NCBI GenBank assembly: GCA_030062745.1
Contig: CP099840.1
Coordinates: 18,645,382 to 18,709,381, forward strand
Source of the DNA: Capitulum mitella
Taxonomy: Eukaryota; Arthropoda; Thecostraca; Pollicipedomorpha; Pollicipedidae
Length of the DNA stretch: 64,000 bases
Direction: 5' to 3'
This document shows positions 47,116 to 58,958 of this stretch, piece by piece; the first letter of the stretch is position 1, and every line of letters begins with the position of its first letter. The notes below the pieces were generated by a model. It saw only the letters and a list, made by a program, of their open reading frames with translations. It was not told the DNA's origin and ran no database searches. The translations under genes were made by a program, and so were the position numbers.

Positions 47116-48491
47116 CAGGGATCATTAGGATTCGGAATGTAGGAGTTTTGATCCTGAACTGCAATCCTTCGTTAAGAAGTGCAGGTGGAATGAGTCTTTT
47201 TAAAAAAGGGATTGAACTGCGGATTGGTGCAGTCCTTGCTCGCTGTCATTTATCTCTTACTTGTTTTAATGTAAGCAGTTCCTTATATGGCTTTATACAT
47301 GCGAAGAACTTAACATGGTTTCAAGGTCAAGTTGACTTGATGTCGGCCTGCGCGTGCGCAGTAGCCGTGGTCGTGATAGAGGGTGACTTATCCCCTGTTC
47401 GTCAGAGAAGGCCTGATCGGACGCGCAACAGGGCGAGAACGGGTCGGGAAGTCGGCTGCCTAGCGCTCGGCGACCCGCTACTGAGGTCATTTCTGGGCAT
47501 CGTGCCAAGCTAAATAAAATATCGTGCCAGTCTACCAATAAAAGAGAGCGAAAAAGGCAGAAGTAAAAGAGCCCACAAAAGTAATAAGAAAACCATACGC
47601 AGCGATGGAGAATCGAAACCGGTCCGCGCGCAAGATTAACGAGAACCCTTACATCATCACATTGCATCACGTTGTGATGTAATGTGGTGATGATGATCAT
47701 CATCTTGTGACGTGCCGCCGTCAATGCAAGACAACAGGAACGGAATAAAAATTGTCATTTCTTATAATTGTACATTCTTAGTGGCCCATGAAAATAAAGG
47801 AGACAAAATTTGACATTTTCGTTATTTGGTATGGGTTTGGGGGCAAATCTGAGTTCTCTCCCTCTTAGACCGAATTCTAGCTACGCCACGGGCCACAGCC
47901 AGCGAGTTCAGTCAGCATTGGCCAATGACGCTGCAGAAAGAGGTTTTCAGGCGCCTCAGAGCACAGCAAGTTATCTTGGAGCTAGCCGTGCTGGTAAGCA
48001 TCGCCCTGAAGTTGGAGGGACTGTCCCCTCATAAGTTGGGGGGATATGTCTTCTCTGCATCTCCCTCTGCTCCCGATCCCATGCACTCGGGAAGGTAATT
48101 GTTGGCTGCAACGTGAGGAAATGCATCAAGAACGACGTCATGTTTTCCCGAAGCGAAACAAATTGCTTAATTTTAGGGGAAGAGGGGCATGATAGGATGT
48201 ACTTTCCAATGACTGTTACTTATTGCCTCCTCACCACAGACAAATTATAAAAGGGTTAAAGTTGGTGGTACGATGGCTGACGCTCAAATACAGTAACGAA
48301 CAATAAACACCGTGGTGGGCATTGCTGTGGCTGTTTCAGTGAAATTGAAGCAAACGAAGAAAGGAATGCAAGATGGATTGCGGATTGGATTGCAATCCTT
48401 TCGGTTTTTAGGAATGAATTGCATTCCATTTTGGTGTAAAAGTATTGGGATTTGATTGCAATCCTTTTTAAAAGGATTCTGATGATCCCTG
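47116..48491. mobile_element. hAT-like nonautonomous element
   Basis: Ends are inverted: CAGGGATCATTAGGATTC at the left and GATTCTGATGATCCCTG at the right (15 of about 18 positions pair). The flanking 8-mers TTAAGTTG (47108-47115) and TTCAGTCG (48492-48499) agree at six of eight positions, as expected for a worn 8-bp hAT target duplication. Subterminal GGATTGCAATCC palindromes lie inside the right end. No transposase frame is recognisable. An internal hairpin is at 47652-47696. Confidence 0.5.
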
Positions 48492-48499
48492 TTCAGTCG

Positions 48500-50550
48500 C
48501 TACCTTTTTGCGACTACTGTTGATTGCTTCGGGAAGTGTGACATTTGGGACATTAATTGGTAGCTCTTCGTTGGACTACAATATTAACAGCGCTTATGCT
48601 AGACGTTTCGAAAGAATAATCAAAATATTTCATCTTCCCGTGTATTGTGTTTTAGTTTTGACAGTCATCTTAGGAAAACATGGACGAGGCCTTCTTCGCG
48701 ATTCAGGCTGCTTTGTCAGGAACCTTGTAGTCTCGAGAATCAATGAAGCTAAGCGAATAAAAGTGGCACCATAGAAAATTCTGAAGGTCAGTTACGGCCA
48801 CAGATTTGCTGATTGCTTCTGTTCAAAACATTCTCGGAAATCGAGTACGATTATGTACACATTTCTGTTGATATGTGTCATGATACGTTTAAAACTGAAG
48901 AATGTCTCAACTCCATGAAATCTGAGTGCATTACAAATAACTTGGATTTACGAAATGTATGTTAAATCACACGAGGTGATGAATAAAAACATGGCAGAAA
49001 ATGACTTACAAAAGAACTTTTTTTCTTCGGATTGCCAAAATGCACATTCATTTGCATTTCGTGGTGAATAGAAGCACCACAGAAAATGGCTTATTCAAGA
49101 ACTTCCTCTTCTTCTGGAGCTTTCCCTCCTGTAGTGATGTTCTCCGGGAAGGGCAACGCTTGGAGGCCAAAAGAGGAGGTTATTGGCCACAGTGTGCAGC
49201 TCTTCTTGTGCCTCCCCCCCTCAATAAAAAGGAAGAAAAACTAGACTCCACTGTGGTCTCACATCCGTGATCCACATAGCTGATCAGCACGGCTAACAGC
49301 GCCATCCCGTCCGAAAAAGCCCCCGGTCAGATTCATGCAGGTGACGCCATTAATGTCACCACGACGTACCGCCTGTTCAGTGGCGCCACCTATTCAGTGA
49401 CGCTACCTATTCCTGACCTCCGTAGCGACAGCCGTGCTCAGTGGCACCAAAAGTCTGGCACGAAGTTGAAGTTGAAAGGACGCACATTGTGGCACCAGAA
49501 AACCATCTGTGTAGTACTAGAGAAAAGTTTCATCTTTTTTAATTAAGCCTTGACCCACATCAGGCTTTCGGACGAGGGCTGTTGCCACCCGCACTTGTAC
49601 CCCCATTTCTCCCCTAATAAAGAAAAAAACGTCAAAATAACAACGAGCGTATGGCAAGTTTCCTTCTGATTCGAAAGATGCTTCTTTTAGATTCCCTAGG
49701 CCCCATTGCAGTTTTTCAGGTCACAGAGAAAGAGAGTATCTAAATGTAGGGGAGCAGCCAGGATTTTCTGAAGGGGGGAACTCAGTAAGAACTGCAATCA
49801 CACGAAAACCACTTGCTGGGAAGACGATGTGCTACGGGTTTCAAAAGAAAATGCGGGCCTAAGGGAAGGGGTTTGGGGTCGGCCCCCTGGCTGCACCGCT
49901 GCCAAAGTGTGGTTTGTCTCCATTACTGTCGTGGTAGTTGTGTGGCATTCCTGCCGGAACGTGCACGAGGGAAAACTCTCTGCTTTGGTAACGAGCAGGG
50001 AGTTTTTTTCTTGAGACGAAGGTCAGGCCAATGAAGATTCAGATATCACGATGTGCCTTTTTTACGCTGGCAGCGCCAAAAGTGATGCTTGATTGTCATG
50101 TGCTAGGGTCTTGGTTCTGCCGATGGTCGGCCGGCTATCATTACATCAAGAATGTCTTCTTTTTACATCAAGAACGTTTTACAAGTGCTGCGTTTGCGCC
50201 GCAGGAAAAATAAAAAGAGCCAATGTTTGGAATTAGGTGACGAAACCGATGGGTACTTTTCGCCAGAATGCTAAATGACAGCTACTGACGCTGCACCGGT
50301 GACCTGACCTGGGAGCTCTGGCTTTTGGTCCCCAGTGAGAGTAAGTGAGGGGAACACCACCGCGGCCGGACTTTGCCACCGCCGCGGCCTGGTGAGCATC
50401 AGGAGTCGGACAGAAGAGTGATGCGTGGCAGGCGCTGGGTGGGAGTCCTAGAATGGGCGTCCGTGTTTGACCCGAAACGAAAAGGGTCAGCAAGTCACCG
50501 GACGGCCGTGTCGTGGAGTTGCCCGGCACGATAAAGCTCCTCCAGCGCCA
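48500..50550. other. No supported gene
   Basis: AT-rich with short frames. A CAGCCAGGATTTTCTGAAGG motif near 49756 looks like part of a dispersed repeat. No exon recognised. Confidence 0.4.
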
Positions 50551-50559
50551 TCTGGTTCA

Positions 50560-50951
50560 GCGCCTCACTCACTTATTTGGCAGTACCGTGGACAATATAT
50601 ATATGCACATATATGACACGCGACCAGTCACTTGGCGCTTGGGACACATCAGATCAAAAATCCCGGCGTCAAGAAATCGTCCTCACCAGACTTAAAACGG
50701 GTCGCACAAAATACACACAACCAGTCTTAGAGGACGGCTCTTACCAAGTGCCACAATGCAACAGCTGCAACACACCACTTAACGTTAGCCACCTCCTACT
50801 AGAATGCAGGGATTTTAAAGCACAAAGACGACCCATTAAGGCCTTCTGCCAACAAAAAGAAATGCAGCTCACCCTGAGCACCCTTCTGGGTAACCAGCAC
50901 CCAGACCTATTCCAACTGCTATTCAAATATCTCAATGCAGAACTCACGTAG
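50560..50951 (+). pseudogene. LINE ORF2 3'-terminal fragment
   Basis: The frame encodes RQEIVLTRLKTGRTKYTQ, then CNSCNTPLNVSHLLLEC, then a short C-terminus ending in TAG at 50951. The pattern LxRLxxGxTxxT followed by C-x2-C-x7-H-x4-C is the C-terminal zinc-binding region found after the reverse transcriptase/RNase H of arthropod non-LTR retrotransposons (jockey/CR1-like families). The polymerase domain is absent, as expected for a 5'-truncated insertion. The 3' tail extends to perhaps 51230 without a clear poly(A). Confidence 0.7.
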
Positions 50952-51737
50952 CAGAACTCTAACATAACATCTGCACAACAAACAACCCGTATCGGTGACC
51001 TGCCTCACGGGAACTTAGCCAGGATCGCGCATTTTATTTATTGGTCAATCTGTCCCGGGCCCTGCCCGCGTGCACAGACGCAGCCGTGGGGACCATGCGA
51101 CGTACCACCTCAAGCCAACAACAGGCAGCGCCGATCAAACTCCGCCGCTACACTACACGACATAACCACTACACAACACTCCAAATTCTCCTTCCTCCTT
51201 CCCTTCTTTCGCAACACCTGGCGTGATAGGGTGAACGCTTAGCTAGCGTGACGGACGGTGTGGGCAGTCTCCTCCTAGCCTGTACGATGAAGACCCTTCG
51301 GTTCTCTTCGTGAGGAGTAGGCACGTGCCGGCACCTTGGGAAAATCCAACTTAAATCACAACATAAATTTCTTGTTCTTTCAGGAGGGCTAAAAATAACG
51401 CAACTGACATTAGTAGCGGCGACGACTCCCTTCCTCTTCCCCCTGCGCTTCTTGCCTCCGCTTCACGGAGGCCCCACATTATGCCTATGTTATAAGATGC
51501 TTCTAAATTTTGTTGGCACACATAGAACTCAAGATAAAAAGGCACTTGTATACATCACTTCCTCCATGTAACGTTAAATGAAACACTTGCGCTGTCCTTA
51601 AAATCGCCACATGCACTAACGTAACGTAGCTCATGCAGACTTTACAGACGGCGCATAATGACCAGTAGGTCGAGGAGCGCCTCAGAACTTAATATCAGTC
51701 AATCATCAGATCAATGACGCAACCAGTATGAAGCAGG

Positions 51738-51810
51738 AGGGCGGCGTGGTGTATTGGTTACCATGCTCGCCTTGTGGCTAAAAGGTTCCCGCTTGGAGTT
51801 CGGATGATGG
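51738..51810 (+). repeat. tRNA-like SINE head
   Basis: GGCGGCGTGGTGTATTGG, then TTACCATGCTCGCC, TTGTGGCTAAAAGG and TTCCCGC resemble the D-arm and anticodon-arm layout of tRNA-derived SINEs. The box A-like part (TGGTGTATTGG) is clear. The box B part (GTTCGGATG at 51798-51806) is degenerate and the acceptor stem cannot be closed, so this is not called a tRNA gene. Confidence 0.4.
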
Positions 51811-51899
51811 CGACATTTCGCCGTACTCTGAGACAACGAGCGTGACAGGATGCGACTCGAAATGACCCTGACAGCCGAAAGCGTCGTTGCATAATCCAA

Positions 51900-52810
51900 T
51901 AACAAGATGAAGTAGCGATAGAACTACAAGGCCATCGTCGTACTACGATGGCGGTTTGACACTTGCTCGCGGCAGTCCAAAAACTCGGATGAAGAAACGA
52001 TCAGCGTATTACCACAGACTGGCCTTGAAACCGTAACGGTGGTGTTTGCAGGTCGCACATAGTGTGCCGTCCCTGTACGCCGTAGTGTGCAGGCTCGCAT
52101 TGCATCACTCATCTGACGCTCATTGTTGTGATTGTAGGACGTTACGTCGCTATGCCGACGACGCTTCGTCTATTTGTAAAGACGGGACCTTGCTGCTGCA
52201 ACCCTAAATAGGATGGGGCTGTCGGCAGTCAATAGTTTATGTTGTTCGGATATAAAGTGTACAAGAATAGAGCGTGGTGCGTCTCCTTCTTGCCCGTATA
52301 TTGTTGTCTCCATTCACAGGGTGCGATACCCCGTGCCCTTGCGTTCCCTGTGAATGGCAAGTAGCAATGTACAGGCAGCAGGAGGATGCTCCATACTTTT
52401 TTACACATTCTCATGTGAACATTACAAACTATTGGTTCCGGAGAGCCTAGTCTATCAGATTATTGCAGCAGGAAAGCCCGCCTTTGAAAATAGACGTAGC
52501 GTCATCGACGCAACGACTTAATGTCCTATAGCCACGAGTGTCAGATCCGTGGAGCAGCGCGACACAGCACGGCCACATTACGCATGAGATCATTTATTTG
52601 TCGTGGGTGTTTGTCTAGTGAAGGCCAACCTTTGAAATGTACCGCGGACGAACAGGGTGCCATCCCCCCAGAGCCAAGCGGCCTCTACCAGATATATAGC
52701 GATTTTGCAGGAATACGAAATATGGACCATATATATGTTGCAAAACAAGCACTGTATTTTTTTCTGTGCGTTAAATATAAGCTAAATTGCAAAAATTGCT
52801 GCTTTTCCAT
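51900..52810. other. No supported gene
   Basis: Short frames only; sequence into which the Tc1 element inserted. Confidence 0.4.
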
Positions 52811-52813
52811 GTA

Positions 52814-54307
52814 CAGTACTGAGCAATTTATTAGCAATTTTTGAAAAAGCACCTTTTTATTCACATAAGTTCCACATTATATTATTTACAGGCGCAAAAA
52901 GACGTTTAGTACTTCGTGGAAGCACCCTTGGCTATTTTCATGGCAGCAACCCTCTTTGACATGCCTAAAATCAAATTTTTGCACATTTCTTGGATCCTGG
53001 GTGAATGGAACCACACTTGAATCAGCCTTTCAATCAGGCCAGTTTTTGTGGTTATAGCCACTTCGTGAATTTCATCCCTGAGGACGTCCCATAGACCCTC
53101 AATGGGGTTCATGTCTGGTGAATTACCAGGCCGTGGCAGCACCTCAATGCCATTTGCAGCCATCCAATCATAAACTTTTTTTGTCGTGTGGCATGGGGCG
53201 GAGTCCTGTTGGAAAATGACCTTTTCATCACCAAACCAGTCCTTTATTTGTGGCTTAAGCGTGATTCCAGCATTGTTATGTACTTGGCAGCATTCATAGT
53301 TCCATCTACGATATGAAGTCTGCTGGTACCATGAACCGATATGGCTCCCCAAACCATTCTTTTTGCGGGGAATTCCACGATCTTCTTTAGGCACTGAGGC
53401 AAAAACTCTTCTCCTGGCCTTCTCCTCACAGACTGTACTCTGTCATCCAGAACAGCAATGTAGGATTCATCAGAGAAGATAACCTGAAAAAAGAAATGTA
53501 TCACATAAATTACATGCCGCAGTTATTGATACCAATAATTGGATTTTGAATGACAAATTTTCATAGCTTCAATGAACTTTGAGAAAAACGAATCTTATCC
53601 TTTCTAAAAGCCATTTTAGTGAACGAAAATTGGTTTGAATGCATTATATGAACATACCTGTTCCCAGTCAGAGCTTGTCCAGTTAATATGCTGCTCTGCC
53701 CAGAGTTTCCTAACCACTTTCATCTTCTCGGTCAGTAGGGGCTTTTTTCGAGGTTGATAAGCTTTTAATCCAGCTTCGCATAAACGACGGTTAAATGTCC
53801 TTTGATGGATCTGAAACCCTTCACTATGTAATACGGATGCTATCCTCCCACAGGACTTTCTGTCCATCAGAGATATCTTTACGATCTTCCTATCCATGCG
53901 AGGCGTTATCCGTTTCCTGCCACATTTCCCACTTCTGCTGGCCTCCAGTCTCACCATTTTTCATTTTTTTGTTAATTCTTGACACTACAGAGGTAGAAAC
54001 ATTCAATCTCTTAACAATATCTGCCTGCTTTAAACCTGAATTTTCCAACAAAACTTACATTTGACTTTTTCCGAGGGTTAAAATCACTGGTCTTCCCATT
54101 TCTAGATCCACTAGAACAAAAATGCGAAAGAAATGATCAAGTTTACTACAAAACACGAAGGAACATTGGAAGAAATCGACAGACTGTGAACCAAGGATGG
54201 ATACCAAACTTGATGGAATGGATGTCGATATGACTGGTTTCCAAACTCAGCATTTTTAATGAAATTTATGGTAAAAAACAAAATTGCTAATAATTTGTCC
54301 AGTACTG
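52814..54307 (-). mobile_element. Tc1-family DNA transposon (DD34E)
   Basis: A 1,494-bp element flanked by TA (52812-52813 and 54308-54309). Both ends carry inverted CAGTACTG...TTATTAGCAATTTT of about 30 bp, with a few mismatches. The - strand carries a transposase with catalytic blocks FSDES and QQDSAPCH and then SPDMNPIEG. The D-to-E spacing of the last pair is 34 residues. Completeness of the ends suggests a fairly recent arrival, though the gene is damaged. Confidence 0.88.
52906..54099 (-). pseudogene. Tc1-like transposase with intron, disrupted
   Basis: The probable start is ATG at 54099-54097. An in-frame TAA follows after 14 codons (54057-54055). Then come a helix-turn-helix segment (LKQADIVKRLNVSTSVVSRI), a frameshift near 53945, and the second DNA-binding segment. 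A 174-bp GT-AG intron (53657-53484) lies between WEQ and VIFSDES. A further frameshift near 53270 precedes KDWFGDEKVIFQQDSAPC. The last frame ends at 52906 (KGASTKY). Three lesions disable it. The intron lies exactly before the first catalytic Asp block and keeps phase 0 (exon CAG, donor GTATGT, acceptor TTTTTTCAG). Confidence 0.82.
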
Positions 54308-54326
54308 TAAATTTTGTCCTATTCCA

Positions 54327-54776
54327 GTGACATATGACAAAAAATTTAGTCCCCGTCAGGAAAATCCCGGTTACGTGCTTGGGGGCAGGAATGGACTCAC
54401 CGCGACTGCCTGTGACCTGTGGCGGGGAAGCCCATGCGACAGTGGATCAATAAGAGGCCAGGCCAGAAATCCCGCTCTTCCTCCAGCCACCACGTGTCTG
54501 TCACGTGACCGGCTGGAAGGCAACTGTTTGTACTGCACAGTAATTTTCCCCATATCTACTGGAACCGAGCAGCCTTGCATCTTCGCTTTCTACCTGACCG
54601 ATTACTGTTTTTTTCATGGCGTAAACTTCCTGCGTTCACGAAGTTACCAATTAGGGATAGACAACGAATTTATTGCCCTGGAACAATCCACCAGATCGCT
54701 ACAGCATTCTCTATGCTTGGAGAGTTCTGAAAAAGTTCCTGACCCCGAACACCCGGCCATCACTTCGCGCACATAG
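54327..54776 (+). other. Unassigned 149-codon open frame
   Basis: The longest frame in a stretch directly after the Tc1 element. It has no signal peptide, repeat or recognisable domain, and mixed composition. No splice signals frame it. Coding status undecided; more likely chance. Confidence 0.15.
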
Positions 54777-55147
54777 ATTTAATTCCGAAACTCGTCGACA
54801 TGGCGCTGACCACAGATGTCCAATGGCAGACCGTATCCTTGGGTAATTTCTTCCCAAACTGTGACGTCACATAGAACATGGATGTGCGCGAAACCACAGC
54901 GTACCCCACATTACACTGGGGAAGGGGGTGGGGGTCCTTTCTTGCCCAGAACACGAAAACGGACGAGGTCTGTTTCTTGACGTTCGTCACGAGTCTAATG
55001 CCACTTTGGCGCCGTGGACTGACTCTGGCTCTTTAGATGAAGTAGCCCCATGCGTCAACACGAACGTGACGAGGAAAGGGGCTTCACGGCTTCTGATGGT
55101 CCGTGGTGGGTCTGAGCGTGTAGGTTCGTGCTGGTGGCAGTCGGCTA

Positions 55148-55600
55148 ATGCGCCATTAGCGCATTAGCATTTGAGTTTCGTCCTCATTCTGCACGTCAGA
55201 TTCGTCAAACGGCCGCGGCACTCGACGTGGCTGCGGGTCCCCGCGCCAGGTTAGCAGATTGGCTGCAGGCTAAAGGTCAGCGACCTCAGGATTTCGACGC
55301 TTTGGTTACGTTCGCGAATCCATGCATTCCGTTCCGCCTGTGCGATTGGGCGTCGGATCGACCTTGCCCGGCAACCGAGAGACGGTGACAGGGAGCAGTG
55401 GCGGATCCAGCGCCTACTTTCGCGCAGTCACGGCATTCGAAAATCACCAGACTCAAACGAAAGGCGGCTGAGATGCACTTTGCCGCAGCCAGAAACGTTG
55501 AAAAGAACGTTGTCGTCAACGTCGACATTACGGATATGCCCTTGGCACACTATTCCGGTCGCCGGACCACGTGGAAACAGGTTCAGCTCTGCAGTTCCCG
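55148..55600 (+). other. Coding-like frame broken by one stop
   Basis: One + frame is open from 55148 to about 55905 except for a single TGA near 55387. The first part contains HSARQIRQTAAALDVAAGPR and QRPQDFDALVTFANPC. The second contains SKITRLKRKAAEMHFAAARN and EKNVVVNVDITDMPLAHYSG. Both parts have protein-like composition, suggesting a pseudogene or two exons. A GT near the stop and a CGCGCAG acceptor would leave an intron of only about 43 bp, which is implausibly short. No family recognised. Confidence 0.3.
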
Positions 55601-56469
55601 GGTCGCGTGCGTCGGCCCGTTGGCAGACGGAGGGGCGCCGTCCCGTGGATTACGCAGCCCGCGGCGCGGTCAGCTGGCCACAGCCCCAGGCAGTTCTGCC
55701 ACGACTTCCCGATTGGGCGGCGCCGTCCGCGTCCGCGGGAGAGCGCCAGTGCAGAGCGAGAACCGGAGGTGGTGGTGCGGCGTATTGTTCGCTGCGCGCT
55801 GTCGCTACCTGAACGGGTGTACCGGAACGGTTGTTGGAAAGGTGTGTTGTGCTGCGGCCCTTTGTCGTGGGAACGGGAGCTTCCCCACTTCCTACAAAAT
55901 TTAACTTCAGGTTTATGGAAAAGCATCTTTGCTCCCCACGCCTTTCTTTATTTTACGTCCCTGCTGGGATCTACCGGGTGTGTGTTGCCAGACACTGAGT
56001 GCCGTATGCATGATCAGTTCGCTTTATCGAGATATACCGAAAGTGCTTCATGCTTCGCGCTCCGTTACGGTTGTGCGCTTGCGCTCGCAGCGTCAGTCCA
56101 TCGGAAGTGTGCTCACTGCAGCCTGACTGACAGTTTCATTGTTGTTTCACGCCTGCGCCATTGTTGACGCTGACGCGCGGTCTGTCAACAGTGCGCATGC
56201 TGACGGAAGGTCTGCAGGAGTCCGCTTCTTACAGGATTGTTTTTTTTAACCCGTGCCTACTGCCTTACCGTCAATGGGTGAAGCTCTCACTAGCTCACTG
56301 TATAGCTATCAGTAGGGTTCCTGCCGGGAGCGTTTGCTGTGTTTTTTGTGCTGTATTCAGTGCGCGGTCGGCCGTACGCAGTCTGGCTGTGTGCGTGAGA
56401 GTGGCGATCAGTGCAGCCGCCTCGACATGAGTGATTTCGTCGCGCTGTGGACGTCCTGGGTGCTGCGCT

Positions 56470-56720
56470 GTGTCTGTCGGTGTTTGGTCTGGGGTCGGAT
56501 CACGGCCCCGCTATTTCTGTTGTTTGGTCAAAGGTCAGATCTCAGTACCGTTGTGGACGTCGTTGTTTCGTTTGTGGTCTGTTCACAGTCTTGCTGTTCC
56601 GTCGGTGTTGGGTCTGGGGTCAGGTCACGGTCCCGCTGTGGCCGCCGGTGTTGGGTCTGGGCTCGGGTCACGGCCATGCTGTGGCCGTTGTCTCGGCAGT
56701 GGTCGGATCGCGGTCCGGTG
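56470..56720. repeat. Degenerate ~43-bp GGTCTGGGGTC repeat
   Basis: GTGTTGGGTCTGGGGTCAGG...CCGCTGTGGCCGCCG and related copies recur about five times upstream of gene 2. They include GGGTCACGG and AAAGGTCAGATC variants. It probably forms part of the upstream or 5' region of that gene. Confidence 0.6.
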
Positions 56721-56739
56721 ACGTGACGCCGTGGGCGGC

Positions 56740-57054
56740 TCGTTTGTTTCCGTTGTTGATCGAATGTCTCCCGCCGTGCAGGTCGGCGATCGGCGGCTGC
56801 TCAGGGGACCGCAGCAGTGTGAGGTGAGGCATACGCTGCTGATCAGACGGTCGCGGCTCGACACAGCGCGAGCTCGGCCGGCCGCTGCACCGGGACGTGG
56901 GCGACGCTACAGCCGTGACCGGGCAGGACGCAGAGCACGAGCTGCCCTGCTCCTCTGGCCGGCGAGGGCGTTAGGCGGCGTGCGGCGCTCGGATCGGGCG
57001 ACAGGAGACGGACGTTTTCTGCGCGAGCTGAAGTGACCACCTCTCCTGATCCAG
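56740..57054 (+). other. Probable 5' untranslated exon of gene 2
   Basis: GC-rich segment ending at a consensus donor CCAG/GTAAGA (GT at 57055-57056). The next acceptor, GTTGGGTCTAG (57371-57372), lies nine bases before the ATG of the long coding exon, giving a 318-bp intron. The left boundary and transcription start are not visible. A 101-codon frame inside ends before the donor and is not needed for the gene. Confidence 0.5.
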
Positions 57055-57381
57055 GTAAGAAGCGGGGACGATGTGAGAGAACACGGCGGAATGGTGATCT
57101 GCGGCCCTGTCACGTAATCAAGAATTAATGCTTTTATTAAATGGGCATGTGATTCCGGCCCTCATGACATTGTATAAGAACAGCACCCGGCCCTTTAGGA
57201 GAGTTTTTCTTTTGTCACTGACGACAAAAGTATGCAGTACGAGAAAAATCTTTCATTTTCTAGGAAATAGCATCCGAGTGTCATGTTCTTCAGTTAACCC
57301 TTGTTCATGATTTTGGCGTTGCCTGGCACGTAGTAAAAGCCTCCGTAGATCACGCGTCTGTGTTGGGTCTAGGTTGTATCC

Positions 57382-58958
57382 ATGGCGGACCAGCAGCAGC
57401 CTGCCGGCCCCAGGCCGATCGACCCCGCCGGAGACGGGACAGGCAGTCAGAGGTCGGGGGACGGTCAGACCCGGCCGCCGCTGGCCGCCTCCTTGGACTC
57501 TTGCTACTCGGCCAACGAATTCTACTGCGGCTTGACGCCGGCGGCCACGGCAGACTCCACCGGCGCCGCCGACGGCGACGCGACGCTGGCGGCGGGCTGT
57601 CGCTGCGGCGGGGAGGAGTGCTGCTGTCAGGCCTCCGGCGCGGTCTGCGGCGGGGAGGAGTGCCGCTGTCAGGCCTCCGGCGCGGTCTGCGGCGGGGAGG
57701 AGTGCCGCTGTCAGGCCTCCGGCGCGGTCTGCGGCGGGGAGGAGTGCCGCTGTCAGGCCTCCGGCGCAGTCTGCGGCGGGGAGGAGTGCCGCTGTCAGGC
57801 CTCCGGCGCGGTCTGCGGCGGGGAGGAGTGCCGCTGTCAGGCCTCCGGCGCAGTCTGCGGCGGGGAGGAGTGCCGCTGTCAGGCCTCCGGCGCGGTTGGC
57901 GGCGGTGAGGAAGTCGACCGCAGCGATCCCAACAGCACGGTCGTCGGCTCGGCAGAGAGTTTGCAGGACGAGAGCGAAAGTGAAAAGTCTGGCGGCGACT
58001 TCGCCGCCGCCGAGCCGCCGGTGTCGGATGCCTGCGCAGCGGGAGATCAGCCTGAACCGGAACTAGACACCGTGGGTGACCAGTCTGAACCGGAAGTGGT
58101 CATCGCAGTAGCGCAGCCTGAACCGGATGTCCATACCGTGGACGAACAGCCAGAACACATCTTGAACAGCGGAGTGTCGAAGCGCAGGAAAACGCTGGAC
58201 ACCAAGGAGGTGCTGGGTCTGGCCTATCGTCAGGCGCAGGAAATGCGAGAGAGGGCCGGCGATTCGGGCGAGGACTTCACGCGGTTCGCCGTGGTCGGCG
58301 GCAGGAACTCTGAGCCGCCGAGCGGTCCGTCGTCCGGCTCTGGGAGCCGCTCCGCCTCCACGGAGCCCGCCGGCGACGAGCTGAACCGGCTGAACGCGGA
58401 CCAGGAGAGGGAGGACGAGGAGGCGACCCTCGCCGGCCGGCTTCGGCGCCCGGTCAGCGCCTGCTCGCAGCGGTCCGACCACAGCGTCCAGGAGCTGGAG
58501 CTGGAGACCACCGGGGACTTTCCGCGCGACTTCCAGTTTCCAGCGCCGGAGCTGGCGGCCGGACAGGGCCCGTCAGGCGCGGCCGCTGCCGCCGCCGCCG
58601 CCGCTGTCCCACCTTCGCCCGCTGCTGAGGCTGGGCAGGAGCAACAGGAGCAGGGACGACCCAGGACTCTATCAGTGGCCAGCCGGGCAGCGCGTCTGCT
58701 GGACAAAGCCGCCGGCCTCATGTTCTGGAGGCCAGGCGTTGGGGACGGAGGCCAGCGCCGCCACCGGCCGCGCGCTCACACCTTCAGCCCGGGCTGCAGT
58801 CGGCCCGCGAGCGGCGCCGGCCCGGCCCCTGCTGGCCCGGCGCCAGACGGCGGCAGCCCGCAGGGCCGGCCTGCCCCGCAGCAGAGCATTGGTCGACCCA
58901 ACCTCAGCAGGAGGCGCTCGCTGGATAGCGGCGCGCTGCAGGAGGCAACCAGCCGCGC
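57382..58958 (+). CDS. Gene 2, coding exon 1: Cys-repeat protein
   Basis: ATG in a good context (ATCCATGGCG) opens 525 codons plus 2 nt to the donor GTGAGT at 58959. Residues 75-172 are seven near-identical 14-residue units, CGGEECRCQASGAV. A second degenerate repeat of QPEPE/QSEPE type spans about residues 216-260. Then comes a basic KRRKTLD (possible nuclear signal), a charged region, an eight- to nine-Ala run, Ser-rich RTLSVASRAARLLD, and RRRSLDSG near the end. There is no signal peptide or transmembrane helix, so it is probably intracellular and largely disordered. Cys spacing C-x4-C-x-C could bind metal; this is inference. Family not recognised. Confidence 0.72.
57604..57900 (+). repeat. 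42-bp coding minisatellite (7 copies)
   Basis: The unit begins TGCGGCGGGGAGGAGTGCCG and continues CTGTCAGGCCTCCGGCGCGGTC, 42 bp, seven full copies plus a partial. Only a few positions vary (CGC/TGC in the first copy, GCG/GCA). Near-identity implies recent expansion or homogenisation. The length keeps the reading frame of gene 2 intact. Confidence 0.92.

Noticed and set aside
57360..57908. 182-codon frame overlapping gene 2 start (Arg/Gly-rich)
   Set aside because: It is a shifted reading of the 42-bp repeat and ends with it. The frame at 57382 continues 350 codons beyond the repeat to a consensus donor.
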